From positions 1 to 64,000 of the forward strand of contig NZ_VDFP01000007.1 in the NCBI RefSeq assembly GCF_009600985.1: 64,000 bases of DNA. The letters run 5' to 3'. Of this stretch, positions 35,162-43,540 are shown piece after piece. Every line of letters begins with the position of its first letter. The first letter of the stretch is position 1. A program made the position numbers and the translations under genes. Below the pieces are notes generated by a model. The model was not told where the DNA came from and did no database searches. It was given only the letters and a program-made list of their open reading frames with translations. The DNA comes from Companilactobacillus halodurans (GTDB lineage: Bacteria; Bacillota; Bacilli; Lactobacillales; Lactobacillaceae).

Positions 35162-36070
35162 TTATTTTGAACTAACAGTTCCTTTAGAATCTTTTTGAAC
35201 TTTCATATTGTGGATACTGATGTAACCCATGTCTTTAACTAATGATTTTTGAACTTCGTCAGAATTCATGTAGTCAAGGAACTTAGCAGTAGCGCCATCA
35301 GCCTTACCATTTGTATACATGTGTTCGTATGACCAGATCTTCCATTTGTCAGATTCAACGTTTTCGTCAGTAGGCTTTACGTTGTCAATTGAGATTGGTT
35401 GAACTTTGTCATTGATGTATGAGAAGGCTAAGTAACTTACTGCACCTGGTGTGCTTTCAACAATCTTTTGAACTGTTCCGTTTGAATCTTGTTCTTGAGA
35501 TTTAACAGCTTGTGCACCTTTAAGTACGGCTGCTTCAAATGTTGCACGAGTACCACTACCTTTAGCACGGTTAACTACGGTAATTTTTTCATCTTTACCA
35601 CCAACATCTTTCCAGTTAGTGATCTTGCCTGTGAAGATATCTTTTACTTGTTCCATTGAAAGGTTCTTAACATTAGCGTCTTTATTAACAACAGGTGCCA
35701 TACCAACAACGGCAACTTTGTGGTCAGTCAATTTCTTTGAATCGATACCTTGTTTTTCTTCGGCAAAGATATCTGAGTTACCAATTGTAACTGACTTGTC
35801 TTGAACTTGGCTCAAGCCTGTACCTGAACCACCACCTTGAACAGTGATGTTAACTTTGCTGTTCTTCTTTTGGAAGTTAGTAGCTGCTTTTTCTACAAGT
35901 GGTTGTAAAGCAGTTGAACCAACAGCGGTGATTTTTCCTGAAGTAGTACTGCTGCTATCAGATTTTGTTGAAGCACTGCTGCTCTTGCTTCCACTATTGC
36001 CACATCCTGTTAGGACAAGTAATAGAGTTGCAAAACTAAGAACTAGTGTAATAATAGTTTTCTTTTTCAT
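35162..36070 (-). CDS. pstS: Phosphate-binding lipoprotein PstS
   Basis: A 302-aa protein with a signal peptide ending in LTGC (Cys23), a Ser-rich linker, then the PstS fold. TAVGSTALQPLVE binds phosphate at the first lobe, QGGGSGTGLSQV at the hinge, and NRAKGSGTRATFE supplies the Arg/Ser ligands. It captures phosphate at the cell surface for PstCAB. It is first in the operon behind a clear PhoP box. Confidence 0.96.
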   Translation of the reverse strand: MKKKTIITLVLSFATLLLVLTGCGNSGSKSSSASTKSDSSSTTSGKITAVGSTALQPLVEKAATNFQKKNSKVNITVQGGGSGTGLSQVQDKSVTIGNSDIFAEEKQGIDSKKLTDHKVAVVGMAPVVNKDANVKNLSMEQVKDIFTGKITNWKDVGGKDEKITVVNRAKGSGTRATFEAAVLKGAQAVKSQEQDSNGTVQKIVESTPGAVSYLAFSYINDKVQPISIDNVKPTDENVESDKWKIWSYEHMYTNGKADGATAKFLDYMNSDEVQKSLVKDMGYISIHNMKVQKDSKGTVSSK

Positions 36071-36143
36071 TTCTAAAACCCCTATTCAATATCGTATTGG
36101 ATAAAACCATTTACCGAACACTTATAAAGATAACGGGAACGTG

Positions 36144-36211
36144 TATATAAAATGTTTATTTATTGTAAAGTTTTTGTAAAGTGTGGTAAAAATATACATC
36201 CATTTTGTAAA
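36144..36211 (-). promoter_or_regulatory. PhoP box and promoter of pstS
   Basis: Read on the minus strand, TTTACA (36206-36211), TTTACC (36185-36190), TTTACA (36175-36180) and TTTACA (36164-36169) are direct repeats. The last three are spaced 10 and 11 bp, the layout of a Bacillus-type PhoP site. A possible -10 TATATA lies at 36144-36149. Confidence 0.8.
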
Positions 36212-36392
36212 CTTGTGAAATATAAGGAGAAGCCAAAAATAAGTTGATATAACGGCATTTGTATTTGGGTATATTGAATTACAATAGACAATTTGCCAAT
36301 AGTCGATGACCTAGGATATTTACATTGTTATAATCAAAACGTGATATGACTGTCACCAGTTTTTAGCCGCTTTTTTGTAAAGATTTCTTTAT

Positions 36393-36429
36393 TTTAATAT
36401 TGTAAAGTTGCTATCCTCACAATATTAAA
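36393..36429. promoter_or_regulatory. Inverted repeat before the OmpR-type regulator
   Basis: TTTAATATTGT (36393-36403) and ACAATATTAAA (36419-36429) form an 11-bp perfect repeat around 15 nt. It ends 22 bp before the start codon. TTGTAAAG at 36375 and 36400 resembles the inverted PhoP repeat. Confidence 0.5.
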
Positions 36430-36451
36430 TGACTGAAGGGAAGTATTAAAA

Positions 36452-37192
36452 ATGCAACCGTTAGTTTTGCTAAGCAACAGACTGCCTCTTTTTATTGAAA
36501 TCAATAGTCATTTTAATCGTCAGGGGTGGTTCATTCGAAATGTGACTGATCCAAAACAAGTCGAAGAAGTAGTTGAAGAAGAAAATATTGCAGGGTTGCT
36601 TTGGGATTTCTCTACAATGGATATAAAACGATCATTAAAAATACTAAAGACGCTGCGCAATAAAATTTCTGGTCCAATTATTGTTCTTGCACCTGCCAAA
36701 GAAAAAAAGAATCGTTCATTATTCTATAATATTAATATTGATAGTTTTCTAACTAATCCCATCGACTATACTGAATTAGTCGCCAAAATCAAACAATTGT
36801 TTTGGGTATATGGTAAATTTTCGATTCGGAAAGATTTACCCAAGGTTTCTAAAAAAGAATTCAAAAACAGACGAGTCAAATACAATGATGTTGTAATCGA
36901 CTTTAAACATTATCGTGTTACTCACAATGGTTATGATTTGGGATTAACGCCCAAGGAATTCAGTCTGTTTTGGTATTTGATTCAGCATCGAGGCAAAGTG
37001 ATGAGTCGAGAGCAGCTGCTAGAGGGCGTTTGGGGTTATGATGCCACAGGGTCAAGTCGAACAGTTGATATTCATATTAGTCACTTACGAGATAAACTGG
37101 CGGTAAGGTCTAAATCACAGGATTGTATTAAAACAGTACGTGGCTTTGGCTATGTTTTAGATAATAAATATCCTTTAGTTTCAGAAGCATAA
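36452..37192 (+). CDS. OmpR/PhoB-type regulator with degenerate receiver
   Basis: 246 aa. The C-terminal winged helix (about 143-240) is canonical: LTPKEFSLFWYLIQHRGKVM, EQLLEGVWGYD and SRTVDIHISHLRDKL. The N-terminal 120 residues have the receiver outline, and Asp52 (GLLWDFS) may match the phosphorylated Asp. However, the acidic pair near the N terminus is missing, the conserved Lys is Asn (TNPID) and the Thr is Ala. No histidine kinase is adjacent. It is divergent from pstS and is a natural candidate to bind the Pho boxes; that is inference. Confidence 0.85.
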   Translation: MQPLVLLSNRLPLFIEINSHFNRQGWFIRNVTDPKQVEEVVEEENIAGLLWDFSTMDIKRSLKILKTLRNKISGPIIVLAPAKEKKNRSLFYNINIDSFLTNPIDYTELVAKIKQLFWVYGKFSIRKDLPKVSKKEFKNRRVKYNDVVIDFKHYRVTHNGYDLGLTPKEFSLFWYLIQHRGKVMSREQLLEGVWGYDATGSSRTVDIHISHLRDKLAVRSKSQDCIKTVRGFGYVLDNKYPLVSEA

Positions 37193-37205
37193 TTTATTCG
37201 ATAGC

Positions 37206-37246
37206 AAAAAGAGGTTCTCAATTCAATTGAATTGGGAACCTCTTTT
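37206..37246. terminator. Bidirectional terminator
   Basis: AAAAGAGGTTC-CAATTC and GAATTG-GAACCTCTTTT arms lie between converging genes. Confidence 0.9.
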
Positions 37247-37256
37247 ATTAATTATA

Positions 37257-39911
37257 TTAGCTATTTAATCTCAAACGGATGATTTTATCTATTTCAGTTA
37301 CTAATAGTACGATTGCTCCGGCAACGATTGCCAAGCCCCATTCTACTAGACCAATTGAACCAGTTGAGAAAATTCCTTGCATAAATGGAACGTACGTTAA
37401 GAATAGTTGCAAGAGAATCATCAATCCAACGAAAACGAAGACTTTGGAATTAGAGAACAGTTCTTTGGACAGAGCAAGCTTTGGTGTGCGGATATTAAAT
37501 AGGTAGAAAATTTTACCAATTATCAAAGTATTGACCATTGTCGTACTTGAAATTACTTCACTGACACCATGACTGTTGAGATAGACATCAATAATCAAAC
37601 TTACGGCAGCAATTAAAATTGCTACATAGGTCATTTGAAATACATCATGTCGATTCATTAATTTACTGCCAGTTTTACGTGGTGGACGATTCATAATTTC
37701 CTCTTCGGCTGGCTCAAAGATCAATGCAAACTGAATCGTGATTGCTGAAACCATGTTAATCCAAAGCAATTGTGTCGGTTGCAATGGAATTTCTTGTTTC
37801 GTCAAGATAGCGTAGGCGACGATTAAACCTTCAGAAAAAGAGATAGGTAAGAGGTAAAGAATACTTTTCTTTATATTATCGAAAATTCTTCGACCTTCTT
37901 TAATAGCAGAAGACATTGTTGCAAAATTATCATCTGTCAAAATCATATCAGCTGAATCTTTGGCCACGTCAGTACCCTTGATACCCATGGCAACACCGAT
38001 ATCGGAACGTTTCAAAGCTGGAGCATCATTGACGCCATCCCCAGTCATAGCTGTTACTTTGTTATTTTTTTGGAGAGCTTCGATGATTTCTAATTTATTA
38101 CTTGGAGTCGTTCGGGCAAAAACTTGGTTTTCATCTGCAGCAGTTATCCGTTCTTCATCGGATAATTCATCCCACTGTGGACCAGTAATTGCGTGAATCT
38201 TTTCAGCAAGGCCCAACTTTTGTCCAATTGACTTGGCTGTAACGGCGTTATCACCAGTAATCATCTTAACTTCAACTCCAGCTGTACGCATAACCTTTAA
38301 CGATTCGATTACTTCTTCGCGTGGTGGGTCGATGATTGCAGCTAAGCCTAAGAAATTCAAGCCGTCGACGATTATTTCGTGAGTTACTTCATCGGCAGTT
38401 TGTGGAGCTTTCTCAAAGCCAACAGCAATGACACGTTTACCTTCTTTTGAATATTGTTGAACCTTGTTAAACCAATAGTCATAGTCAAAATTACTATCCT
38501 GTTTTTGAGCCATATCCAGAAGTTTGTCAGGTGAGCCCTTTACAAATAGTAAACGTTGATCAGCACTATCCTTTACGATTTTACCGATATAACGATAATC
38601 GGAATCGAATGGCAAAATATCAACTTCCTGATACTTGTTAATTTGGTCATAAGGGAAGACCTTATGATAGAGCGTTAAAAAGGCTCCATCAGTTGGTTCA
38701 CCAGAAATACTCCATTGACCATTTTCATGAAGCAAGGTCGTATCGTTAGCCTGATAACCAGCTTCTAAAAAAAGTTTGAGTTTCTCAGATATTTCTACTG
38801 GTTGACCATTTTTAGTGATTTGGCCAGTTGGCTTGTAACCAGTCCCAGTCACTTGGAGTTCTTGATCATCAATCAAAATATCTGTAACAGTCATTTCATT
38901 TTTAGTTAATGTACCAGTTTTGTCAGTTGCTACTACGTCGACAGAACCAAGCGTTTCAACAGCAGGTAAGGTTTTAACGATGGTATGTTGTTTTTTTGCC
39001 ATGTCGCTAACACCTTTAGCTAAGATAACTGAAGTTGTGGCGGGCATACCTTCAGGAATAGCACCAACCATCATGGCAACGACAGCTAAAGCTAAGACAG
39101 GTAAGGAATAAGTATCAAAGATTAAGCCAACGATAAAAATAACGATCGATGCTAAGACGATGAAGTATGAAACTTTAGTTCCTAATCCATCGATAATTTG
39201 CATTAAAGGTGTTTTACGTTGTTTAACAGAACTTACTTCACTAGAAATTTTACCAATTTCAGTATTTTTAGCAGTTGCCACGACCAAGCCACTACCACTA
39301 CCATTAGTAACTGCAGTTGAAGCAAAAGCCATATTTTTTTGATCTGCTAAAGCAATATTTTCTTTACTTAATTCTTCTGAAATTTTATTTACAGAATTAG
39401 ATTCACCGGTTAAAGCAGATTCCTGAATCCTTAAATTATCAGAATCAATAATTCTTAAATCGGCCGGAACGTTATCGCCAGCTTCTAAAAAGACTGTATC
39501 ACCTGTAACTAATTCTTCAGCAGGGATGTCCTTTCTTTTGCCATCGCGATAAACGGTAGCTTCAATTGATAACATCTGTTTAATTTTATCCAAGGCGTCT
39601 GAGGCATTAGATTCTTGATAGTATCCAATGATGGCATTGATAATAACTACTAAGAAAATAATGATCGAATCAGAATAATGACCCATCAATAAAGTTATAA
39701 TCGTAGCTGCAATCAGCACGTAGATAACCATATTATTGAATTGTCGGAAAAATATCTTCCACTTTGGAGTTTTATGTGCTTCCAGTTTATTAGGACCATT
39801 TTCTTCCAAACGCTTTTGAGCTTCTTTGGTTGTTAGTCCAGTTTTAAAATCGTTTGTGTTATATGTTTCTTTCAAGTCTTGGAATCCTTGTTGATAAGGG
39901 TTCTTTTTCAT
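37257..39911 (-). CDS. P2-type cation-transporting ATPase, ion uncertain
   Basis: About 884 aa. N-terminal cation ATPase domain, E1-E2 domain with LTGES, phosphorylation motif DKTGTLT (near residue 333), nucleotide-binding KGSPDKLLD, and hinge MTGDGVNDAPALK. M4 carries IPEGMP as in calcium pumps. In M6 the calcium ligand Asp is replaced: WINMVSAITIQ where calcium pumps have NLVTD. Calcium transport is therefore doubtful; sodium, potassium or another ion is possible. The second ATG (39911) has the better ribosome spacing. A structured leader precedes it. Confidence 0.88.
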   Translation of the reverse strand: MKKNPYQQGFQDLKETYNTNDFKTGLTTKEAQKRLEENGPNKLEAHKTPKWKIFFRQFNNMVIYVLIAATIITLLMGHYSDSIIIFLVVIINAIIGYYQESNASDALDKIKQMLSIEATVYRDGKRKDIPAEELVTGDTVFLEAGDNVPADLRIIDSDNLRIQESALTGESNSVNKISEELSKENIALADQKNMAFASTAVTNGSGSGLVVATAKNTEIGKISSEVSSVKQRKTPLMQIIDGLGTKVSYFIVLASIVIFIVGLIFDTYSLPVLALAVVAMMVGAIPEGMPATTSVILAKGVSDMAKKQHTIVKTLPAVETLGSVDVVATDKTGTLTKNEMTVTDILIDDQELQVTGTGYKPTGQITKNGQPVEISEKLKLFLEAGYQANDTTLLHENGQWSISGEPTDGAFLTLYHKVFPYDQINKYQEVDILPFDSDYRYIGKIVKDSADQRLLFVKGSPDKLLDMAQKQDSNFDYDYWFNKVQQYSKEGKRVIAVGFEKAPQTADEVTHEIIVDGLNFLGLAAIIDPPREEVIESLKVMRTAGVEVKMITGDNAVTAKSIGQKLGLAEKIHAITGPQWDELSDEERITAADENQVFARTTPSNKLEIIEALQKNNKVTAMTGDGVNDAPALKRSDIGVAMGIKGTDVAKDSADMILTDDNFATMSSAIKEGRRIFDNIKKSILYLLPISFSEGLIVAYAILTKQEIPLQPTQLLWINMVSAITIQFALIFEPAEEEIMNRPPRKTGSKLMNRHDVFQMTYVAILIAAVSLIIDVYLNSHGVSEVISSTTMVNTLIIGKIFYLFNIRTPKLALSKELFSNSKVFVFVGLMILLQLFLTYVPFMQGIFSTGSIGLVEWGLAIVAGAIVLLVTEIDKIIRLRLNS

Positions 39912-39938
39912 TGACATCTCCTCATTATTTTAGGGTTT

Positions 39939-40016
39939 AAAAAAAGCGCATTGCGATTAGGTAATGTGCCACACTAGCATTGGATTCGATGCAAGAAATA
40001 TATAAGATGCGTTTTC
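39939..40016 (-). promoter_or_regulatory. Structured leader of the P-type ATPase gene, candidate riboswitch or attenuator
   Basis: On the minus strand AAAACGCAT (near 40007-40015) pairs with ATGCG-C-TTTT (39942-39951), closing a loop of about 55 nt with internal complementarity (GCAT/ATGC) and followed by T7. It ends about 28 nt before the start codon. No known riboswitch consensus was recognised. The remainder of 40017-40120 is AT-rich and shows nothing else. Confidence 0.4.
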
Positions 40017-40137
40017 AGTTAATTTTCACTCCCTCAAATATCGTAAATATAAAGATATCAAGATTTTTATATTAAGTCAATATTAAAGTTTACATTAGTT
40101 TTCTTTAATGAAAAAGTAATATCGGAGTATACCAATG

Positions 40138-40233
40138 TTAAATCTATCTAGTCCAATTTATTTATGTAAACGTTTAACGTGCTTTCAAAATGGTAAAATC
40201 ACTTTTTACTATTGATATACCAAATGTATACCA
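40138..40233 (+). promoter_or_regulatory. Regulatory region of the GlcNAc-type PTS gene
   Basis: TATACCAAT (40138-40146), TATACCAAA (40216-40224) and TATACCAGT (from 40227) repeat; the last two are 11 bp apart. ATTGGTATA, their complement, is the half-site of NagR-type dre operators. A cre-like TGTAAACGTTTAAC (40165-40178) has the correct core but two end mismatches. Confidence 0.5.
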
Positions 40234-40286
40234 GTATTATTAGGTTTGTTAAAGATATTTATTTATTAAGGGAGGAAAATAGGAAA

Positions 40287-42275
40287 ATGAAAACCTATCT
40301 TCAAAGAATGGGCCGATCCCTTCAGCTTCCAGTTGCAGTTTTGCCTGCAGCCGCTTTACTAGAAGGTATTGGTCACTGGCTTCCACAAAATTGGGGTTTC
40401 TCTCAATTTTTGCAAGTTGGTGGTAATGCTATTCTTAGCCAATTAGCATTATTGTTTGCAATTGGTCTATCAATCGGAATGGCAAAAGTAAAAGATGGTG
40501 CTGCTGCTATGGCTGGTGTCGTTGCTTATATCATTCCAACTTATGTTTTAGCTCCAAAGCAAGTTTCCATGCTTATGGGAATTGGAATAAAAAATGTTAA
40601 TCCTGCTTTTAATGCGATTGCCGGAAATGTCTTCATTGGTATTATTGCTGGATTAATCGCCGCAGCTTTGTTTGATCGTTTTCACGAGACCAAATTGCCA
40701 ATGGCTTTATCATTCTTTAGTGGAAAGAGATTGGTACCAATTCTTTCTACTTTAGTAATGCTAGTTATTTCAGTTATTTTACTATTCGTTTGGCCAGTGT
40801 TGTACGATGCCTTAATTAACTTTGGTAAATTCATCGTTAACTTAGGCTGGATTGGTTCAGGACTCTTTGGATTCTTCAACCGTCTATTGATTCCAACTGG
40901 TTTGCACCAAGCCTTGAATCAAGTCTTTGAATTTAATATTGCCGGTATCAATGATATTGGTAACTTCTGGGCTAACCATGGAACAAAGGGAGTTACTGGA
41001 ATGTATCTAGCTGGTTTCTTCCCTGTTATGATGTTCGGTCTTCCTGCCGGAGCCTTAGCAATTTATAAAAATGCTCTTCCTGAAAGAAAGAAGACAACAG
41101 CCGGCTTGATGTTAGCTGGTGCCTTCGCATCATTCTTTACAGGTGTTACAGAACCACTTGAATTCTCATTCATGTTTGTGGCTTGGCCACTTTATGTTAT
41201 TCACGCTATTTTTACTGGTTTATCAATGGCGTTTGCAGCTTTCATGCACTGGACAGCTGGTTTTACCTTCAGTGCAGGATTAGTTGATTATATTTTAAGT
41301 TTCCATATGCCTATTGCTAATAAGCCTTATATGCTGTTAGTTCAAGGTGTAGTAATGGCTGTAATTTATTACTTTGGTTTCGATTTTGCTATCAAGAAGT
41401 TTAATTTGATGACACCTGGTCGTGAACCTCTAGAAACAAATAATGATGCACCAGCACAAGAAGTTGCGGCTTCTAATACTGATGACAAATATATGATTAT
41501 GGCTAAAAAAGTTTATGCAGGTATTGGTGGACACGATAATATCAGTGTCATCGATAATTGTACGACTCGTTTGCGTTTACAGTTAAAAGATACAAGTAAA
41601 GCTAATAAATCTCAGATTATGAGTGCCGGCGTTGCTGGTGTGAATGTTTTGGATAAGGTTAATATTCAAATCGTGGTCGGAACAGAAGTTCAATTCGTAG
41701 CTGATGCTTTGAAGAAACTATTTGATGAGAATGCTTCAATTGAAACATCTAAAGCTGCTTCAACTTCACAAAAACCTGCAGCTCCAGAAAAACCTAGCGA
41801 TATTAAATCTGGAGAAACAGATATCTTCTATAGTGTTGCTAACGGACATTTGGAAGATATTGAAAAAGTATCCGATTCAACCTTTGCTCAAAAAATGTTG
41901 GGTGATGGCTATGCCGTAGTTCCAACCGATGGAAAAATTGTTGCTCCAGTTGATGGAACAATCACGACAATTTTCCCAACGAAGCATGCTCTAGGAATCA
42001 AGACTGCCAATGGACTTGAAGTTTTGGTCCACATGGGAATCGATACGGTTCAATTAAAGGGTGAACCATTTGATATCAAAGTTGAAGATGGTCAAGCTGT
42101 TAAGCATGGCGATCAACTTGCTCAAGTAGATTTGGATAAGATTACTTCAGCTGGTAAGAAGACTGATATGATGGTCATTGTTACTAATATGCCTGCTGTT
42201 TCTTATATGAAGTACAATGTTTTGGATAAAGATGTCTCGTTAGATAAAGAAGTTGTTAAAGTAACAACTAAATAA
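40287..42275 (+). CDS. nagE: PTS EIICBA, N-acetylglucosamine/glucose type
   Basis: A 662-aa fusion. EIIC (1-375) includes GINDIGNFW and GVTGMYLAGFFPVMMFGLPAG, wording typical of GlcNAc transporters. EIIB (about 405-480) has the Cys in DNCTTRLRLQLKD. A linker rich in Ala, Ser and Pro follows, then EIIA (about 515-660) with the phosphorylated His in EVLVHMGIDTVQL. ATG 40287 has AGGA and GGAGG upstream; the longer frame from 40212 has no ribosome site. The EIIA domain could also serve the EIIA-less EIIBC at 19-21 kb. Confidence 0.85.
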   Translation: MKTYLQRMGRSLQLPVAVLPAAALLEGIGHWLPQNWGFSQFLQVGGNAILSQLALLFAIGLSIGMAKVKDGAAAMAGVVAYIIPTYVLAPKQVSMLMGIGIKNVNPAFNAIAGNVFIGIIAGLIAAALFDRFHETKLPMALSFFSGKRLVPILSTLVMLVISVILLFVWPVLYDALINFGKFIVNLGWIGSGLFGFFNRLLIPTGLHQALNQVFEFNIAGINDIGNFWANHGTKGVTGMYLAGFFPVMMFGLPAGALAIYKNALPERKKTTAGLMLAGAFASFFTGVTEPLEFSFMFVAWPLYVIHAIFTGLSMAFAAFMHWTAGFTFSAGLVDYILSFHMPIANKPYMLLVQGVVMAVIYYFGFDFAIKKFNLMTPGREPLETNNDAPAQEVAASNTDDKYMIMAKKVYAGIGGHDNISVIDNCTTRLRLQLKDTSKANKSQIMSAGVAGVNVLDKVNIQIVVGTEVQFVADALKKLFDENASIETSKAASTSQKPAAPEKPSDIKSGETDIFYSVANGHLEDIEKVSDSTFAQKMLGDGYAVVPTDGKIVAPVDGTITTIFPTKHALGIKTANGLEVLVHMGIDTVQLKGEPFDIKVEDGQAVKHGDQLAQVDLDKITSAGKKTDMMVIVTNMPAVSYMKYNVLDKDVSLDKEVVKVTTK

Positions 42276-42295
42276 TCACCCTTCATAATCCACTT

Positions 42296-42333
42296 AAAAA
42301 GCCCTCAAGAGTTATCTTGAAGGCTTTTTTTTT
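42296..42333. terminator. Bidirectional terminator
   Basis: AAAAAGCC-TCAAGA and TCTTGA-GGCTTTTTTTTT arms. Confidence 0.88.
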
Positions 42334-42345
42334 AAAACCAAATAT

Positions 42346-43380
42346 TTAGTCCAATAGTTCAAATACTTCTTTTCTATTGTAGAGGCGTAACACTTTTTCC
42401 AATAAAAATTGGAGAGAAATTGCCACTGCACTAGGAATTAGTATCCAGCAAATTAGAAGTAAAAGGGGATTCAAACCACCTTCTAAAGCAGCTAAGGGTC
42501 CCACTAAGCCGATTAATCCAAAGCCCGCCGATTCAGGAGTTCCAGTGATATTCAATAAGGCGACTGGAAGTGCTGAAATTGTTGCGGTGATTAAGCAAGG
42601 GATTAAGATGATAGGCTTTCGGAATAAATTAGGCATCATCATTTTGATTGCTCCCATAGTGATTGCCAAAGTAACCCCCGAACGATTGACTTTCCAAGAA
42701 TTGAGTATTAAAACGATTGTAGTTGCGGCAACGCCCATGGCAGCTGCGCCGGCAGAAATCCCATTTAATTGAATTGCCATTCCAATCGCGATAGTTGAAA
42801 TCGGCGAAATAATCAAAGTTGCAAAAGCACAGGCGATTAGGACGCACATCAAAATCGGTTGTAATTCTGAGAAAAAATTGATTCCGTGACCTATTGCCTT
42901 AGTGATACCTGTTGTATAAGGGTACAAGTAAAATCCAATTGTTCCACTACCAACTCCGATTAAAAGTGGCGTTAAGACAATGGATAAAGAGCCGAGTCTT
43001 TTATGTAGTAAAAGAATTAAGCCAACAGTGATAGCGGCAGTCAACATAGTATTAATAATGTCGCCAGCACCGCTTCCAATAAAGGCTTGAGTTTTTTGAT
43101 TGAATTTGACGACTCCAGAGCCGACAAAAGCACTTGCTCCCACTACCACCATCGGCATAGGCGGCAGTTTAAATTGCTGCGCAATCAAAATCCCTATGAG
43201 AAGTGGGGTAGTTAATTGAAAAATCAGAGCCATTTGTCCTAAGACTTCGGCGAAGGGATTGTCGAATAATTTGACGATAGCAGCTAAAATTGCATTGGGA
43301 ACTAAGCCGATAATGATTCCCGTAGCTGTTCCAGATAAAATATTATTTAGAAAAGTTTTGGCTGTTAAATTTTGATTCAA
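42346..43380 (-). CDS. Lone PTS EIIC-like membrane protein (PTS_EIIC_2 family)
   Basis: A 344-aa protein with about nine hydrophobic segments, Gly- and Ala-rich, including TTPLLIGILIAQQF and VVVGASAFVGSGVV. It resembles the PTS_EIIC_2 family, whose members usually lack nearby EIIA and EIIB genes. Whether it transports a sugar through the PTS is unknown. It is monocistronic and divergent from the DUF4867 gene. Confidence 0.78.
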   Translation of the reverse strand: MNQNLTAKTFLNNILSGTATGIIIGLVPNAILAAIVKLFDNPFAEVLGQMALIFQLTTPLLIGILIAQQFKLPPMPMVVVGASAFVGSGVVKFNQKTQAFIGSGAGDIINTMLTAAITVGLILLLHKRLGSLSIVLTPLLIGVGSGTIGFYLYPYTTGITKAIGHGINFFSELQPILMCVLIACAFATLIISPISTIAIGMAIQLNGISAGAAAMGVAATTIVLILNSWKVNRSGVTLAITMGAIKMMMPNLFRKPIILIPCLITATISALPVALLNITGTPESAGFGLIGLVGPLAALEGGLNPLLLLICWILIPSAVAISLQFLLEKVLRLYNRKEVFELLD

Positions 43381-43462
43381 AGCGATAGTCCTTTCGAGTT
43401 TTTAGCACTAGAAATTATGTCTTTTGAATTATACGTAATTTCAAGCTGAGAAAGCTACTTAA

Positions 43463-43502
43463 AAGGTCTGACCTTGACTAAAACGTTTTTAAATGTTAGA
43501 TT
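43463..43502 (+). promoter_or_regulatory. Promoter of the DUF4867 gene with overlapping palindrome
   Basis: TTGACT (43474-43479), 17 bp and TAGATT (43497-43502) form the promoter. AAGGTCTGACCTT (43463-43475), a 13-bp palindrome, abuts and overlaps the -35 box. Confidence 0.55.
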
Positions 43503-43540
43503 ATGTTTGAATTAAACAAAGACGAACATGGGGGAAAAGC

